Shown: positions 47,392-60,800 of the stretch, piece by piece | How the letters are laid out: every line of letters starts with the position of its first letter | Position numbering within the stretch: position 1 is the stretch's first letter | Assembly (NCBI GenBank): GCA_036345935.2 | Contig: JADWOT020001818.1 | Span: 1-64,000 of the forward strand | DNA from: Taenia hydatigena | Taxonomy: Eukaryota; Platyhelminthes; Cestoda; Cyclophyllidea; Taeniidae | DNA length: 64,000 bases | Direction: 5' to 3' | Program-made: the position numbers and the translations under genes | Notes under the pieces: model-generated | Seen by the model: the letters and a program-made list of their open reading frames with translations, nothing else | Told to the model about the DNA's origin: nothing | Database searches by the model: none

Positions 47392-50300
47392 ACGGCAGTT
47401 TGCCTTATTCCTTTACGCTCAATGATCATTTTAAAGCAGTTTTATTTTTAGATTAGTCTTGGTTTAGCCTTCGTACTTAGCAATAACCTGATGCTAGTCC
47501 TACTGCTTTAGTCTTTGTTTTGTTAACCTTCGGCAATATTTTAGAAGAAAATAAACATCCCTGCAATACTATCGGAGTTTATTAGACCTAATCGTGGCAT
47601 GCTACATAGTTGCTTGCCTAAAGAAGGATTAATTTCCGGTAGAGGTGAATTCTGTGTAGTCGGAGTAAAGTGTGCTTGCCGTTCTGCAAGTCGAACCAGC
47701 ATACATTCGCTGTTCTCTTGTGTGTACCACAAATTGCTGAAGGTGAGGTTAGCTTGACATTTGGCGGTTAGGTCCGATGATTATCTATGAAAGCAAATCA
47801 AGAAAAATTGTGTCGACCTTTAGGATTATAAGAGAGTACTGAGTAAATATTCCATTGCAGCGTTTTAATTTGCAACCTTTTACTGCAGTCAGTTGCACAA
47901 ACTGTCTCATTCAATAAATATGGCATTACATATTCCATAGGTAAAAGGGCTTATTCAAGACTCATCCCACCAGCACTGCTGCACATACTCCTCGGCATCT
48001 GCTCTGATTGCTGGTAAAATAATTCTTCTGCTTCATTCATTCCTAGGCTAAAGAGCAATGGGTCTTTTTGAGCACTTTTGGTAGGTCACACTATCTCGGC
48101 AATGCCATCGCTTCCTTCATGGTGCAAATCACATGGCCAACGTTGATTGAGGAGGCGGTGGGAAATGTAGAGTTTGTAGGACGCCATTATGTTTTCGCAA
48201 AGTTGTACTTAGTTGAAACCAGATTTTAAACTTTCATTTGCTTAATATTGTTCCTTTAAGGCGGGCAACAAGCAGTAAGCATTTAAATGACACTGGGAGA
48301 GTATGCTGACGGGGACCGAAACATCCGACTTATCTCATCTTGCAGAGTTGTAGAAACTCGTGGCAGTCAAATCTAGACAAAGATGAATTTTAGGCATGTA
48401 GCAAATGTCATTATGCAGACAGGCATCTTACTACTGCAGCAAATGTTTTTGGTGTTCATGGCACGACGGTTAAAAGGCCGTATTGCTGTGAGTCCGCGTA
48501 CCACTTGTTTCTCTTTGCTTCAAATGTTTTGCCCAAAAGGATTACCAAAAATTAGACTTTTATAGACTAGACAGCCATGAGCACATTAGTCTACTTCACT
48601 TACGGTCATCTGTTTAATATATGTCTGAGATTGAGCTGCATTCCTAGTGAATATGGAGGAATACTAGGGCTAATAACGTGGCTCGATGGCATTTCTTTAT
48701 TTAAGGAAGATATTAATCTTTATAACATTAATACCACAGTATTAGACATTGAGATTGCATCTGTTTTGGTGTCACGACTCTATGGTGGCTAAGTTTATAT
48801 GCGGTCTATACCATATGCGCAAAAAGGTTTGCAACAATGCAATAATTTTTGGCGCCGTGATCGGTTTCTCAATTCACATTATACCTTCATCTCAATGGCG
48901 CAACATCCAGCGTTTGTGGTAAAGCCTAACTATTATCTATCATTAAACAACCACTGAGTAACATGACAATTGGCTTATGGCTTCCATGGTTCAAATCGTT
49001 AAAAATGGGATGGATCATGGAGATCTGGTCCGGCTGATTTGCTTTGCCATGCAGTCCGCCAATGCATTACTGTGAGACTTAATGCTGCAGGTTTAGTGTT
49101 CCATTCACTTCACAGGATTCGATTGCCAAACAACGCCAATCCCTTTTATCAAATAGCGTCAGACACCCACTTTAATATTTGAAGACGAGGCTCAACCTAC
49201 CAGTGTGTCACATGGCTTGGTGCAGGCTGTTAGTTTGTACTGACCATGTGCAGGTACCACGTACATATGACACTAACGGATAATGCATTATTACCATGAA
49301 TGCCGTAAAAGCGTAACATTACGCTTGTGGTATTAGTACGGCGTTGCCGGTAGCGAAATCGTGCCAGCAAACAGTGGGCTGTTGCACACCAACTCCGCTC
49401 TTGGAATTCCGTACCAAACCATTGCCTAATTTGCAGGCCATTGCCTTGGCCTAGTTGCCCACATTCTCACCGTCACCATTAGCCTCATCACCAGTCTTTA
49501 CACTCGCGCTGTCAACATTACTGAGAAATGACTCCTAACCCACTACTTGCGTTTCGTTATTTGCGTGCTGTAATTAGCAGGTTTGTCGTAGAAGCAGAAT
49601 ATCTGCTTGTTTATAATGCAGTCTAACATTTACAGCGTTACAAATGTAGGACTAGATAGGAATTCGCTTTAAGCGATTGCGATGGGACCTAGAAACTGAT
49701 GATATCAAGCATGAACAAATGGTAGATTGCAGAACAAAATGCAGGCTTTTTTGCAATGCAGATTAAATCTTGAAAGATTGCTTAAATTAGGAATGCCCTT
49801 GTCAAAAGGCAAAGTTAGGGCATACGAATAAATAAAATTGGCTTAGAAATAATCGGTTTAGTGGGATGGCATCAAGTCTCCATGCTCTAGTTCAAACTGA
49901 AATACGCAATGATGTACAGAGATGACGAAATGCCACATTTACAGTTTCACTTGCCAGACGCACTTTGGATTTTCTCGGTTTACCTCAAAACACAGTTTGT
50001 ATGGCTATTTTATTTCGCAAAAATGAAATCAGCTACGAGACCTTATGCATGGATAGAATGCGTGGGTCTGTGTTCATTGGAGACTCGAGTATCTCGAGAA
50101 GTGGGGCGCAAAAGTACAATATAATTGTTGCAATTGCTTTACTCGGTCTTGTTTAACATTTTTCCTTTAAAACCCAAGACAAGAAAACATGGGTCATTTG
50201 CACAACAATGCATGCCTAGGTGCCCTCTTTTCTTTCCTTGGTGGAGGGTTCGATAGTGTTGAATGCTGTGACCAATAATGTGGTGGTTTTAATTCTAGTT

Positions 50301-53300
50301 AGTGCTCTGCTGATGGTGATGAAGCACCAAAGCTACAGTCTTATCCTATGCATTATCATTATTACTATTCTCACCAGTTGCGCCATTCGCATATTCGTTG
50401 TGCTAAATGCACCTACCTCTTCAGCACTTGGTATGTTCCTTTCATGTCTTTTGCTGCTGTGCCCTCTCTAAGCAGGTGAAGAATAAACGTCTTGTTTAGC
50501 AGTTTTACAATGACGAGGTACAGGTGTTGCAACCGAACTCGGAAGGTAAAGCAGCTTAAGACAAAGCAAACTAAAACAAATCAGGCTGAAAACACAGAAA
50601 TCCACATTTGTTAACCAAACTTAATGCAATTTTTGTAGAAGAGCTAGCTAGATGTTAAGATGAAGTAAGTCAAATAAGTCGCGGGGACGAAGCACGGTGA
50701 TGCAGACAACGCCATAGGTGAATCCTCCTCGTCCAGGATTTCGTAAGGCATTCCAATGTGTGAGGCTGTCAGCTAGTAGATTAACACATGTTCTGGGGGT
50801 AAATTCTAAAAATTTATGCTGGAAATATTTTCCAGATTTAACGGATAAACTTCAATGACGATAAACGTTCCTTATAAATTGGACTAACCAATCATTTGAA
50901 TGTGTTCTTGGTTGATTAGCCGCTAACGTACGCTGCGGCTGTCAACCGCATGTTGCGCATTTCATCTCTTATAGCAATTTACTTAAAAACCGAATTAAAC
51001 ACCAAACTCATGAATTGGGGGAATTCTTGCATTAGCAAACACAGGCAAGCAGGAAGTAGCCAGGTATCGTTGTCAAAATAGTAATTGAATTTACCTTTAT
51101 TTTTTTGTACTAAATACATCATCGCGATTCTTCTGCTCCACGTGACCTGTATCAGGATTTTCTCCCGGCGTACATTCGGGTAAGTCTAATTTAAATGATT
51201 TCTTTGGTAATCTTAACTTTACTCTCTTCTCTAGGCGCTTCCGCCGAAATGATCACTAAGCGTAGCTGGTACCGCTTGTACAGTCCATAACAAAACCATT
51301 GTATAGCATAAGTGATACCAGGCAGGTAGACAGTGCGACGTGTCTCCTCTGTGGAAAGCGACGTGGTCAACTCACAAGCCGGCGTAATATTTGGAGCTGC
51401 CGCAACGTGCCCGGGTGCGTAGAATGTTGCATCGATACCTGGTATGATCACATGTAACCTTTAGTAATTATGACATGGTAACTTTTCCGACATAATAGAT
51501 GCGAATTGCTAAATAGTGGGTCAATCGAACAGAGCCTGTAGCTAACTATATGAACAGCCTCTGCAGTAAAATGTTATGCCGCCTGCAGGCACTCACGTTC
51601 AATGCATAATGGAGGCTGCTATGTGTGAAGAAAAGGTAACGGGTGTTGTCTGCCTCGGCAAATGCGAAATTAAGGTAGATCACTAAATCTGTTCTAGTGC
51701 TAAGCGGCTGCAACAAATAACTAACCGAATCTCTTCAGCTGCAAATAAGAAAGGAATACAGCCCATGTAATCTGACAAACCAAAGTTACGTGAAATTGCA
51801 AACTGCTAGATTTACTGGTTTCATTTTTATTCCAGAAGAACACTATCTGGAGTTTACCAAGCTAGCTTAATGAAAGGACACGAAAAGAAGTTATGAGAAG
51901 ATTTTCAGCAGTGCTCCTCTTTCACTTAAGATGCATTAACCACCTGTGTGACGACTTGACGGTGTATTCCCTTCGCACCATAGAGTTAAATGGGTGCCTT
52001 TCTTACTGACAGCACATTCTGATATTCAAGTTTGGCATTATTGACAAATAGTCCTCACTCGATTCTTTCAACGGGGTCAAGGAGGAATGCGGGAACAGAC
52101 CAGCCACGACACTGTTGTACGGCTGCCAGACACACGGTGCAGGCCGTGCCTACATGGATGAGACGTCAAGAAGACCACTACCAATCGTCTTTACTATGAT
52201 GGCGTGCGCAATACCAATCTTCATAATCTTTCTTAAAGTAGCAGTATGTTCATTCCTACACTTCTGCAGGGTTATTTGGTTCTAGTACCAGATCAGCTGA
52301 CACCCTACCATGCAACATAACGGGGCTACAGCCCAATCGGTGGTAGGACAGACGAATGTTATCATTTTACCTTATGATTTAAACAATAGTTTATACAACT
52401 AACGCTGAGTGATTCTAGCAGGTGAGTTGGTTCTTTACATGCAAGGGTGGACAGTTGGACAGGTGTGGCAAAGTCGAGCTCAAATGATAAGAACTTTTAA
52501 TGCGGTAGTCGTCCAACTGTACTTAACGGATTGATTTGAGCACAACTAGATGGGCAGTGCTTGGATGCACCTCACTCTCACCTAATCTTTTAAATAAGGC
52601 AATGTTGGCAATTCCACACGAAGGTTCGCCCCTTCCTAAATCCTATTCTATTTAGGACTTTGAGTCCGCACTCAGTTTTTGCGTTTGTAATGCAAGCATG
52701 CGTGCGCATTGAATCCAGCAAACGAGACACTATTTGAAGTGCTTTGACCAGTTTTGCTGTGAAGTTATTGTCACCACATATCCACTGTGCCATTTATTTC
52801 ATCTTGGTCCTTCCTACTTGTTTGTGTGAAGGCACCAAATGTGTGCATTGCTGATGCGGTTCATCGTTTGTGCTACCATTCTGCAATACTAACCGTCCTC
52901 TCCTTCCAATAAATGGATTCATATTTTATAACGCTCCTTGGGAACATTAAGGATAGGTTTGTTAAATTTTGCCTGTTGAATATTAGCTGCAGCCGCAAAA
53001 CAGTTACAAATGCTATCAGTGGAAGAGAAATACAGTGATAAGTTATGAGTAATTTGTTTTTCTTTTAATCAATTTTGATCAAACGAACAACCTTTAAATT
53101 GCCTGTAGATTGAATGAGTAGCTGGCCAATTGTCCATCAAACTGACTAATGTTTGGTTAAAAGTAAAGTTTGGACAACGATGACACTTGATGGCAGTTGC
53201 ACCAGCTCTATGCATTTTAGGCTGGGATGCCCTTTACCCCAACGTTCTACTACATTTGCAGGACCATACGTTATGATATAAACCCACATAGCCTCTCCTT

Positions 53301-54850
53301 TACATTAATCACCGCAAAACTTCGTCGTTAGGCGACTGTCATTTGAGTTTATATGTCAGCGGTATGTGCTACCCTTTTAATGTTTGAGTTCTTACCAGTG
53401 GTGGTCAGTAACCGTCCACTCAGCTAAGGCCCAGGCAAGTATCTACATTAATCGACACATACCACCCAACTGGTAGTGTGGAATAAATTCGTTTGGCTGC
53501 AAGTTGGCCATAAACAACGCTAATGTTTCAGTTCCTTTCGCCTTACTTCAGAGCACTTTGCTTTACCTTGGCTTTATAGTGATCGTAAGTACACTTAGGT
53601 TTAGTCATGAAGGCTGGGCAATAGTTCCAGCGGTAAAGTTAGAGCATCAGCATTATCCCGTATCGCTGATGTCTTACTGTGTCAAAATAGCACGGTATTC
53701 TAGTTTTTGGCTACCTCTCTTTTTGTTGAGGGGTATAATTCAGACAATGGTAATCGCATTTCTTCGGCATTAAAATCGGAAAACCAATATTACAATTCAA
53801 ATAAAAGCGAACGAAATCTATGTGAGTGGAAGAAAATAGAGCGGAATAGTTGGCAAAAAGAATCACACATGATTAGCAGGGAGGAAAGTAGAACTGACAA
53901 TCAGAAAGCCAAAACGAGAGCGAAATAATGGTGATGGATAGCCTAGTGGTAGCGATTAGGAATTTTCGTCTACAGTTAAAAAATTTTCCATCCAAGTGAG
54001 GCCGCTTTAAGATCAATGCGCTTGTTTTCGAAAAATTTTCCGCCTTTGTCTGCGTTTTGTGTAGCTTACCTTCCAAAAGACAAATTTCCCATTCTATGCT
54101 CTGTCTACGCCATTTGTGGGATGCCTTAGCCTCAGCATTCTCTGAGATCGTCCTTCAAAAGCCGCGCTTCTAATTGGCTACTTCGTTACTGCAGCGGCGT
54201 CACTCACTCTCTGGTTTGTGCCTAATAACGCGTAACCATTGGGTATATTCTAGACCCTCTATGCTTTACTTGAAATCTGAGCTAAGAGAATAGCGGTTCT
54301 GGCTCAAATACCAACTTATTCTACCATAGTTAATATGGACATGCGCATTCTCTCGCCATCTACCTTTCATCACATTTCCCACTACCCAGCTCTTTGTCCG
54401 TTTTGCCTTGTAACCTACCCACAACCGGTCTTCTACTTATCAACCACCTGTGCCACCTCCTTATTCGTCTGCCTGTAATCCACCGGCCTCCCAATCTGTC
54501 GTTCAAAGACGTCAAAAAGCTAGAAGAAAAAAAAATCAGAAAGTGCGTGTTAGCTATGCCACCGCCCTTCCTCCGCTCCTAATTTATCCTCTATCAGCAT
54601 TTTGTACCGCCTTTTTTACATCCAGCTTTGTCACAACAGAAGTCCTAGTGCGTTTCACACGTCAAGGCATAACTATGTGTTACTTCTTGAGGTGCGCCGC
54701 GAAATACAGCACTTAATTATCACAAAGCTGGTTCCAACAATCTTCTTTTTGGCATATAACCAAGGGCATGGATAAATTAGTGAATTTTATAGGTATGTGA
54801 AAACTTGAGTGTGCCACTCATGAAATTCGAATTCCATTCATCTAGTCAAT
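47392..54850. other. Gene-poor stretch
   Basis: Frames at 48383-48565, 48577-48792, 49909-50156 (two overlapping frames, the second ending in a hydrophobic tail), 50220-50471 (several hydrophobic segments) and 53504-53773 suggest membrane-protein debris. None carries a family motif or a supported exon structure. I see no RNA gene. A pyrimidine-rich run lies near 54360-54610. Confidence 0.3.
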
Positions 54851-54859
54851 TTCCCCATA

Positions 54860-55150
54860 TTTTACTTAGTCTAACAGCTAGATGGGAGGGCAAGTGAATC
54901 ATTTCGGGAACAGATAAAGGGAAGAGGAAAAGAAATGAGGCACGCTGCGCCACAGCAATATGCAGAGTCATCCACTCCTGCCATCTCGTTTTAATTCCTA
55001 TTGCTTCTCATTAATTTACCTCTGTCCTAGTCATTCCTTTATCGCTTTCAGCTGAGTACTCATGTTACTTCGCTCCTACCGAATAAATGCATGCACCGTC
55101 ACCGTCATCGCAATGCAAGGCAACAATTCCTACCAGATTAGATTGTAATG
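54860..55150. repeat. Dispersed repeat R1, copy b
   Basis: It matches 13060-13400 and, in its second half, the adjacent copy c. Shared strings include AGCTAGATGGG near 54881 and GCAATGCAAGGCAACAATTC near 55111. Confidence 0.5.
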
Positions 55151-55229
55151 TGCAACAGAAACGCACTTGCGTTATCTCAATATAAATCCCGTAGGTTTAG
55201 CGACCGATTTCTTAATTTTGCTGTCTCTT

Positions 55230-55495
55230 TGCCTTAAATGCTGACACGTCGAAGAATTGTGCATGATCCCCATACATTGTCCATTTTCAAACCTATTTTC
55301 TACTCGCTGAACCTCCCTACTTCCACACTTATCACTTTTCACGTCTTTCCCTCCATTTCAATCATCGCTTTGTGCCTTTTAGCTGAACATTAATGTAACT
55401 TTGCACCTATCGAAGAACCGAATGGGTCACTACTGCGAATCGCAATGCAAGACAACAATTCCTCAAAGCATCATCACATTAAAGTATTGCAAAAT
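55230..55495. repeat. Dispersed repeat R1, copy c
   Basis: Tandem to copy b with a period of about 330 bases. The string GCAATGCAAGACAACAATTC near 55442 matches the one in copy b with one change. Its right end meets the duplicated Z1 segment at about 55480. Confidence 0.5.
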
Positions 55496-57830
55496 TGTAG
55501 TTAAAAGGCCAGTACAAAAAGCATTTGTTACATATATTTTCATGTTAGCATCTAAATGCATTTTCTTTTTGATATTATCTGGTAGGATCTGAGGCATCCT
55601 CCTCCTCCTCATCTGCATAGGGACTGAGTGCAGCACGCATGAGGCGAGCACGCAGACGGTCAATGATGTCCCGTTCAGTTGGGTGCTCATGCTCTGTGTG
55701 TGATAGCAATCCATCCAACTGGTCAAAAGTGGATCTGCAAACAGTGCAGCGGTACTCTATTCTGCGCCTTTTTTCAGGAGGACACCCCTCCAGCTCCTCA
55801 GACATAGGGGACTGAGGAGGCTCCGAGCCCTCTAGACTTCTTAGGTTTCTCAAAAATTCCTGAATCGATTCTGGCAGCTCAAAAACATCTTATGTAAAAA
55901 GGGATGTATAAAGCATTATTAATTAGCAATAGTGGTAGAGCAGAAAAACACTGACTGCAATCAAACCTTACCACCGTGTGTCTTTCTGTGGCGCACCATT
56001 TCCGTAAGCGTTTCGCAACCCTCGAAGCATTGCACACAGAAGTAGAACTTGCAATTACTGTGGCACAAAAGGTGTTCGTGCATTCCTTCCAAGTCGTCAT
56101 GCTCTTCACCACACTCAGTACATTTGTATTTGCTATCAGCCTTCTTTTCACCTTTCACAACAAAATAAAGCGAGAAACTATAAGAATTATGTGAAAATGG
56201 AAAAGCAGTCTCAGAAAAATAGAATGGTGCACTGGCACATACAGTTCCTCAAAATGGGCATCTAATTTCCATAGCTTTATACCACAGCTGCGTACAGAAC
56301 AAATCCATGAGGCATCCTAACTGCGTTGGTCGATCAGGTATTAGGAAATTTTCGACGACATTCCCGTCAAAGCTATAAGTTAGTCGCGGGTCATTGTTCT
56401 TGATCATCTTCTAATATGAATACGTAATTGTGTAGGTAAGAAAACATCCAACGATGTTGAGGGACGTGCGATAAGTGAAAAATCATGCATTTACTTTTAT
56501 CTCCTCAAGGAAATTACTCTCGTCTTCTGGGTTGGTCATGAGTGCCTGGATTAACCTCCTCTCGTCATCCATCTCCTCTTTGGAACTTTCGCTCGGGGCA
56601 TCTGGGGTCACGTTTTCTTGCTTTGCCAGTTCCTCTGCGCCTTTAAAATTACGAAAAGCCTTTATACATACCGCTAAGCTTCTGTCGCCAGACACGGCTG
56701 TAATTCCTACTGCCTTACCTTCTGTCTTCTTCGCGTCCTGATCTTGGCTCATTTCTTTTGAATTTTGGTGACATGACATCAGTTACGACCTTCGTAACGT
56801 CGATCTTGTAAGCCGACCTCACTCGTGAGACCTGAATTCTTTTCTTTCAGAATGATGCATTTTTTACTTTGCATGAAGAAAATTATCTGTGAATTTCAAG
56901 AACTAATGCACCAAGATGGAGCATCCAAAATGCCCCTAAATTTACCATTTAAAAGCTAAATGGACTAGAGTTGATGCATCATTAAGATTATTAGGCATCG
57001 CCGATAAACTCTTCCTACTAATTGTGAATCAGTGAGGCTCACGGGTTTGTCAGGCGCCAAAACGTGCAACTGACTCCGTGCAAAGTTATGCGATCGCCTA
57101 TACCCATGCATTGAAAATCATGTATCTTGTATCGTGTCATTAAACGGGCCCGTATCTCTTTTCTCGTATGTTCTGCAACCTCTCATCAAGACAATCTTTA
57201 AATGGATACTGTCGAAATCGATAGAGAGCAATCCCAGTAGAAGTGGCATTAACTTGATCCGGTCAGGAATGCTTCGCATATGCCAGTTTACCTTAACGAG
57301 AATAACTCTCCTTCGGACTGACGTCGCATTCCTTTCAGCAAGGAATCGTGCCACTTATTGGCCTGAGCGATGCATCTACCCGAATAGAGGCTTAACATCG
57401 GCAGTAAAGGGGAAGTCGTAGAATTCGTAGATGATAAACCCAACACGAAGATGACAAATTTACGTCATAATTTTTAACAGCTCTTGAATGTTTGACAATC
57501 GAAAAGCGACCGAAAATTTTGGGAATCAAAGAAAAGTGATTTTGCGGTCGTGTAAAGACCCAAGGCAAAACTTCTGCAGTATAAATTGGGCGCATCAAGG
57601 GAGACCGTAGTTTGCAGTCAAAAGAGTGTTGTTTTACATTTGTATGTTTTGCATTTCAGCCCGAGGAATGTTCCTTTAAGGAATGTGAGCATAATAATGA
57701 CCCTGTGTAAAATAGGACACTAAAATTTTAATGGTTTCTACAAAACTACATTATTTTCATGCATATTAGGATTTTATAAAATGCCCACAGGGGTATGAGT
57801 ATTGTTTTGAGTTATTTCTAAATTTAATAC
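55480..57830 (-). repeat. Segmental duplication carrying Z1
   Basis: This is the partner of 41055-43400 in direct orientation, about 14.4 kb away. Homology runs from just beyond the Z1 stop codon to about 1 kb upstream of its start. The introns are retained in both copies, so this is duplication of genomic DNA. Confidence 0.7.
55575..56752 (-). CDS. Small acidic protein with three C2H2 zinc fingers (Z1)
   Basis: The five-exon model is 56752-56719, 56640-56495, 56410-56283, 56177-55972 and 55870-55575. All introns are GT-AG and phases agree, giving 269 aa. The ATG is the one shared with Z2 and Z3 (an upstream in-frame ATG at 56779 exists). Residues 1-60 are acidic. Finger 1 has C122, C125, H138 and H142; finger 2 has C150, C153, H166 and H170. 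Both fit C-x2-C-x12-H-x3-H. Finger 3 has C213, C216, H229 and H234 or H232. A basic cluster, EKRRR, precedes finger 3 and could be a nuclear signal. The C-terminus is acidic again (DEEEED). The fingers point to nucleic-acid or protein binding, probably nuclear; no partner can be named. Exon 3 and the start of exon 4 are the weakest parts. Skipping exon 3 and starting exon 4 at 56143 also stays in frame, giving 215 aa. Z2-Z4 are dead paralogues. Confidence 0.72.
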
Positions 57831-60800
57831 TTGTTTTGTGATGTTTGTTGAACGCTGTGGTGATAGTTTAATTTAATTTTCCGAGATCGCTCTGCATCAT
57901 GTTTTGCAAGTTAGAATCCCACTATTTCGAATGATTTGATGGCTAAGGTATAAGTAGGTGATGTGAAAGTATCCACAAACCCAGAACGCTTTCTCTTCCA
58001 GTTCTTCTTAATGAGTTCTACTATCCGCGGCTAATTCTTGGACGCTCCCATGTGTCGTATTCCTCACCAAACCTTCCCATTCAGACGAATGAACTTTGCA
58101 AGTACACTATGAGTGTAGTAGTGATTACTGTGAGGTAAAGGTCAATTTAACACCACTACCTAATCTAATCTCCAACACTCTCCGTCGATTGACCACTCAT
58201 CCCATACGCGCGTACCCAATGCAAGAATTAATTCCACCCCTCAATGACAAAGGGCGAATGTAACAGAAAATGACAGGAGATTCCAGTTATGAATTCATTG
58301 ACTGCAGCCAAATGCTTACAATTCGCGATGACATCGAGGACAATGTTTTATTGGCTGCATTGTTGACCTGACCGACCATGTAGATGCAGGACTGGTGAAA
58401 CCAATGACAAACGACTAATTAATTAATGGTCACGAAAAGTTGATTGTGAAAATAGGTGCTTTTGGTAGTTTCACAAAGAATATACTGGAATGATAAAAGG
58501 GCAGCTTATTGATTATCCGAAGCTCCGCTAAGTGTGATTATTGGGTGCGCAGTTAGTTGACACTGCCACGTCTTTCCGCATTCATGCAGCTTTTCCAAAT
58601 TAGAAATAGGTTATCTGGTATGAGGCATTCCTGAAGTGGCACTCTTACAATTCACATCGCGTTGGTGAGCAACTCTGCAAGCTGCTGATGACTGGCATAC
58701 GTCAGGCTCAAGTCGTCAGCCCTCATCAGACCATCCACTTTGAGAGTTTAATAAGAATGCTGAGGTCAGTGAGATGCAACTATATGATAAGCGCTGCATG
58801 TGGTAAACTCACCACCAATGCGTAAATTATGAACGACGTAGTAAAGAAGTTACTATTCCTGGAGGTTTGTCATCGAGGGACTTATTTTACTGCCATACTG
58901 CGAACATAACATTGCTTAACTTCTGAACTAGCTTCCTCCAGGCGCAGTGCTTAAGACCGCTTTTGGCGCCAGAACCAACGCAACCTCCGCTAATGGATCA
59001 CAAAATGTTGGCAGTTATGCCAGCCTACATTTCAAGCACGGTATAGTCGCAGTCTAGCTTATCATCCAGCAACGAGTTGATAGCTACTTCAACGTTGTCT
59101 AAAGACAGTCGTTATGAATTAGACACCTCTCGCCTCATATACAATGACAGTTACTGATGTTAGGAAGAAAGCAATAATTATTCTACTAATCTGCACTAAG
59201 CACTTGATGGCAGGCTTTCGCTACTTTGTACCGGTTTCTACAGTCTCTTATTTAAGGGTAAGGTCCATTTCTAGGTTAATAGGCAACACATAATCTGGGT
59301 GAAAATTACCATCTATCTTATGGTTTGGATGTTTATTTGAATTGTCAAATTCGTCTCTCTTGCGTTAAGAGTCTGATTTGCAGCCCAAGACTGCCACATT
59401 GTGGAACTCTTGACTCTCGCTATCCAGTTTAAGCCTTTTGGTGTCATCAGATGGCCTTACGGAATACCTGGCAGCATCTTCATGAGGTACGCATCATGGA
59501 GCCTGCTTAGTTGATATCTGATACCAGTGGAAGGAACTTAGTGTGTCCTGCTTTATGAACAGCATGGAGAACCGTACAATGTTTTGTAAGCTCACATTGT
59601 TCTTCAAAAAGGCATTAGCATTTTCGGAAATGGTACGTGAATGTCAAATGAAACGCTAAGTGGATACGTCACATGATGGAGCAGATGAATGAACGGAGAG
59701 AAGTTGGATGGACACTGGAGAAGTAAGCTCATGGAGGATGCATGACCAGCAATCGCATGAGAGCATGGGAAGAGGAATACGCATTTGAGAATTAGCATTG
59801 GTAAAAGACCAGAAATAAATATAGGCAAGATTTCCTGCCACTCACTGAAGTGATTACTATTTTAAGCCCAAAGATTCACAGTCCTGAGAACACAAAGTTC
59901 AGTTTATGTCCCTCTCTATCTCTTTTCAGCTCCTATAGTTGTCTTTTGGTTACGTTTTAGGAGTCCTTGAGCTTTTACTAGCTCGGATTCAAAGGCATCT
60001 TCAAGGAAGCGCACGGTTCCAGTCAAGTGTGGTAACACCGTCTATTCAACTTGCGATTCTCGATGAAACAAATGATATCGAATGTAGATGGTAACATGAA
60101 CGTGTCATGACAAAAATTCATCTTCCTAACCTGTAATCATGCAGAAGCCATGTGCCATTCAAACCATTCCCATGTAAGCAAACACAAATGCAAATGCTTT
60201 GCGCTAGTCCATCGGTTGGTCGTTCGGTCACTCAGACAACCAGTAGGTATCGACGCATGCGATAATTTATTGTTTTACATTCGCTTGTAGCTAAAAAGCA
60301 CCGAGATATAATCGTTTGCTTGCAACTCACAATTTGAATTGAAACTGAGCAATAAAAAATAAAGTATGTTAGCCCCAATGGATTTATTAAGACCACCACT
60401 ACTGCTCGCGTGGCAATAGCGAGGCTGTCATAAGATGATAATTCATTTGATGCAAACATTTTTAAATTAAGACGATATTATTAAGATGGTAGTTTATCGC
60501 ACATGGCCGCATAGTCATACTTTGGAAACCTAGTCAAGAGCCGCACCACAAGAATGTGTGAGCCAGCCTATAGAAGTGCTAATTGGAATTAGTTAGTAGA
60601 ACCTCCATATTACTTGCTTTTCAGGGCAGAGTGTTGGAAGACATGTGTACAGAATGAAAGGCCCACACCGTCCGGTGGGCACCTCATACAACTGCACTTC
60701 CCCATAACCTCCACCCGTTTGAGAATCACCTCACCTTAACTGCTCTTTTCAGTGATAGAGCTATTCGAAGGACCGGCCTCTTAATGGCGCAGACGCAGAA

